Below are positions 5,760 to 6,329 of a stretch of 6,329 nt of DNA, one piece after another (positions within the stretch are counted from its first letter, which is position 1; every line of letters begins with the position of its first letter). A model generated the notes under the pieces. That model was not told the origin of the DNA. It did no database searches and saw only the letters and a list, made by a program, of their open reading frames with translations. Where the stretch lies: assembly GCA_012270665.1 (NCBI GenBank), contig JAAXHY010000145.1:1-6329 (forward strand). The letters are read 5' to 3'. A program made the position numbers and the translations under genes. This stretch comes from Dehalococcoidia bacterium (GTDB taxonomy: Bacteria > Chloroflexota > Dehalococcoidia > SAR202 > UBA11138).

Positions 5760-6329
5760 TTAGCCGCCCAGCATCTTCAGCATCTGGTCTCGGCCGCGAC
5801 CGGTGGACATCTGCTTCATCATCTTCTGCATTTGTCGGAACTGGTTGAGGAGTTGGTTTACCTCGCGTGGGGAGGTTCCGCTGCCTCTGGCGATTCGCCT
5901 GCGTCTGCTGCCACTGATTATATCGGGCCTCTTTCGCTCTTGGGGCGTCATCGAGTAGATGATTGCCTCTACGCGCTTGAGATTGTCTCCGTCTAGCTGA
6001 TCGGAGTTGAACCTTCCCTTTGCGGAAGAGAACCCAGGCACCATTTCGAGTATCTGGCTCATTGGGCCCATCTTCTTGATCTGCTGCAACTGTTCCAGGA
6101 AGTCTTCGAGGTCGAATCTGGCCTGCCTGAGCTTTCGGTCGAGTTCCAGGGCGCGTTCTTCGTCGAAGTCGAGTTGAGCCTTTTCTATCAGGCTTTCCAC
6201 GTCACCCATTCCGAGTATTCTGGACGCGAGCCTGTCCGGGTGCATCTGCTCCAGCGCTTCGATTCGCTCGCCGGTACCGATGAACTTGATGGGTATGCCG
6301 GTGACCTTAGTTATGGAGAGAGCCGCGCC
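5760..6329 (-). CDS. ffh: signal recognition particle protein Ffh/SRP54, C-terminal part
   Basis: The last 189 residues of Ffh; the gene continues past the right edge of the window, and the rest of its N-terminal NG GTPase domain is missing here (E. coli Ffh is 453 aa). The visible part starts at the end of the G domain with GAALSITKVTGIPIKFIGTG, continues through HPDRLASRILGMGDVESLIEKAQ and enters the M domain. This domain carries methionine-rich helices for signal-peptide binding (KKMGPMSQILEMVPG) and the 4.5S/SRP RNA-binding signature GSRRRRIARGSGTS (about 5871-5912). It ends with a helix rich in Met and Gln and the terminus MLKMLGG. Ffh binds SRP RNA and signal sequences emerging from ribosomes and delivers them to FtsY at the membrane. 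The visible internal ATG at 6243-6245 is not the start, since the frame is open and homologous upstream of it. The gene converges with the lipoprotein gene, 58 bases apart. Confidence 0.97.
   Translation of the reverse strand, partial: GAALSITKVTGIPIKFIGTGERIEALEQMHPDRLASRILGMGDVESLIEKAQLDFDEERALELDRKLRQARFDLEDFLEQLQQIKKMGPMSQILEMVPGFSSAKGRFNSDQLDGDNLKRVEAIIYSMTPQERKRPDIISGSRRRRIARGSGTSPREVNQLLNQFRQMQKMMKQMSTGRGRDQMLKMLGG

Noticed and set aside
5748..5996. 82-codon plus-strand frame
   Set aside because: It is antisense to the ffh M domain, whose conserved RNA-binding motif fixes the real coding strand.

Overview
The window is an ordinary-looking stretch of bacterial chromosome, moderately GC-rich. 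It holds four complete genes on the plus strand and the 3' end of a fifth on the minus strand. The gene content suggests an uncultured Chloroflexota (SAR202/Dehalococcoidia-like) genome. The hints are a tandem-fused class III CoA-transferase, an FMN-binding oxidase-like protein of the MSMEG_1061 type, and a lipoprotein with a long Pro/Thr linker and an HEATH zinc-protease motif. This lineage call is inferred from memory of families; no search was run.

Left part (1-3107): a small PPOX-fold flavin protein is followed by a 138-bp gap and then an 805-aa double CaiB/BaiF CoA-transferase. The gap carries a short CAGGAT-type tandem repeat ending in a hairpin, then a second small hairpin. The CoA-transferase is two family-III modules in one chain. 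Only the second has an aspartate at the position of the family's catalytic Asp; the first has a methionine there.

Middle (3108-3400): a 293-bp region with no intact convincing gene. It contains a perfect TATAAT box embedded in an 8-bp inverted repeat. Next comes a Shine-Dalgarno and ATG, and then what looks like a small one-helix membrane protein gene that can only be read through by changing frame twice. I annotate it as a probable broken gene.

Right part (3401-6329): a seven-helix Bax-inhibitor-1 (TMBIM) membrane protein and, 42 bp later in the same reading frame, a TTG-started secreted lipoprotein metallopeptidase form a likely two-gene operon. Together they look like an envelope-related unit. 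They converge on the C-terminal part of ffh, the SRP54 GTPase of the signal recognition particle, which runs off the right edge. The 58-bp gap between the converging genes has a hairpin without a T-tract.

No rRNA, tRNA, CRISPR array, transposase or phage gene was seen. I found no evidence for a wholly new multi-gene system. The most interesting signals are the asymmetric CoA-transferase, the altered Asp pair of the BI-1 protein, and the regulatory/degenerate locus at 3125-3349.
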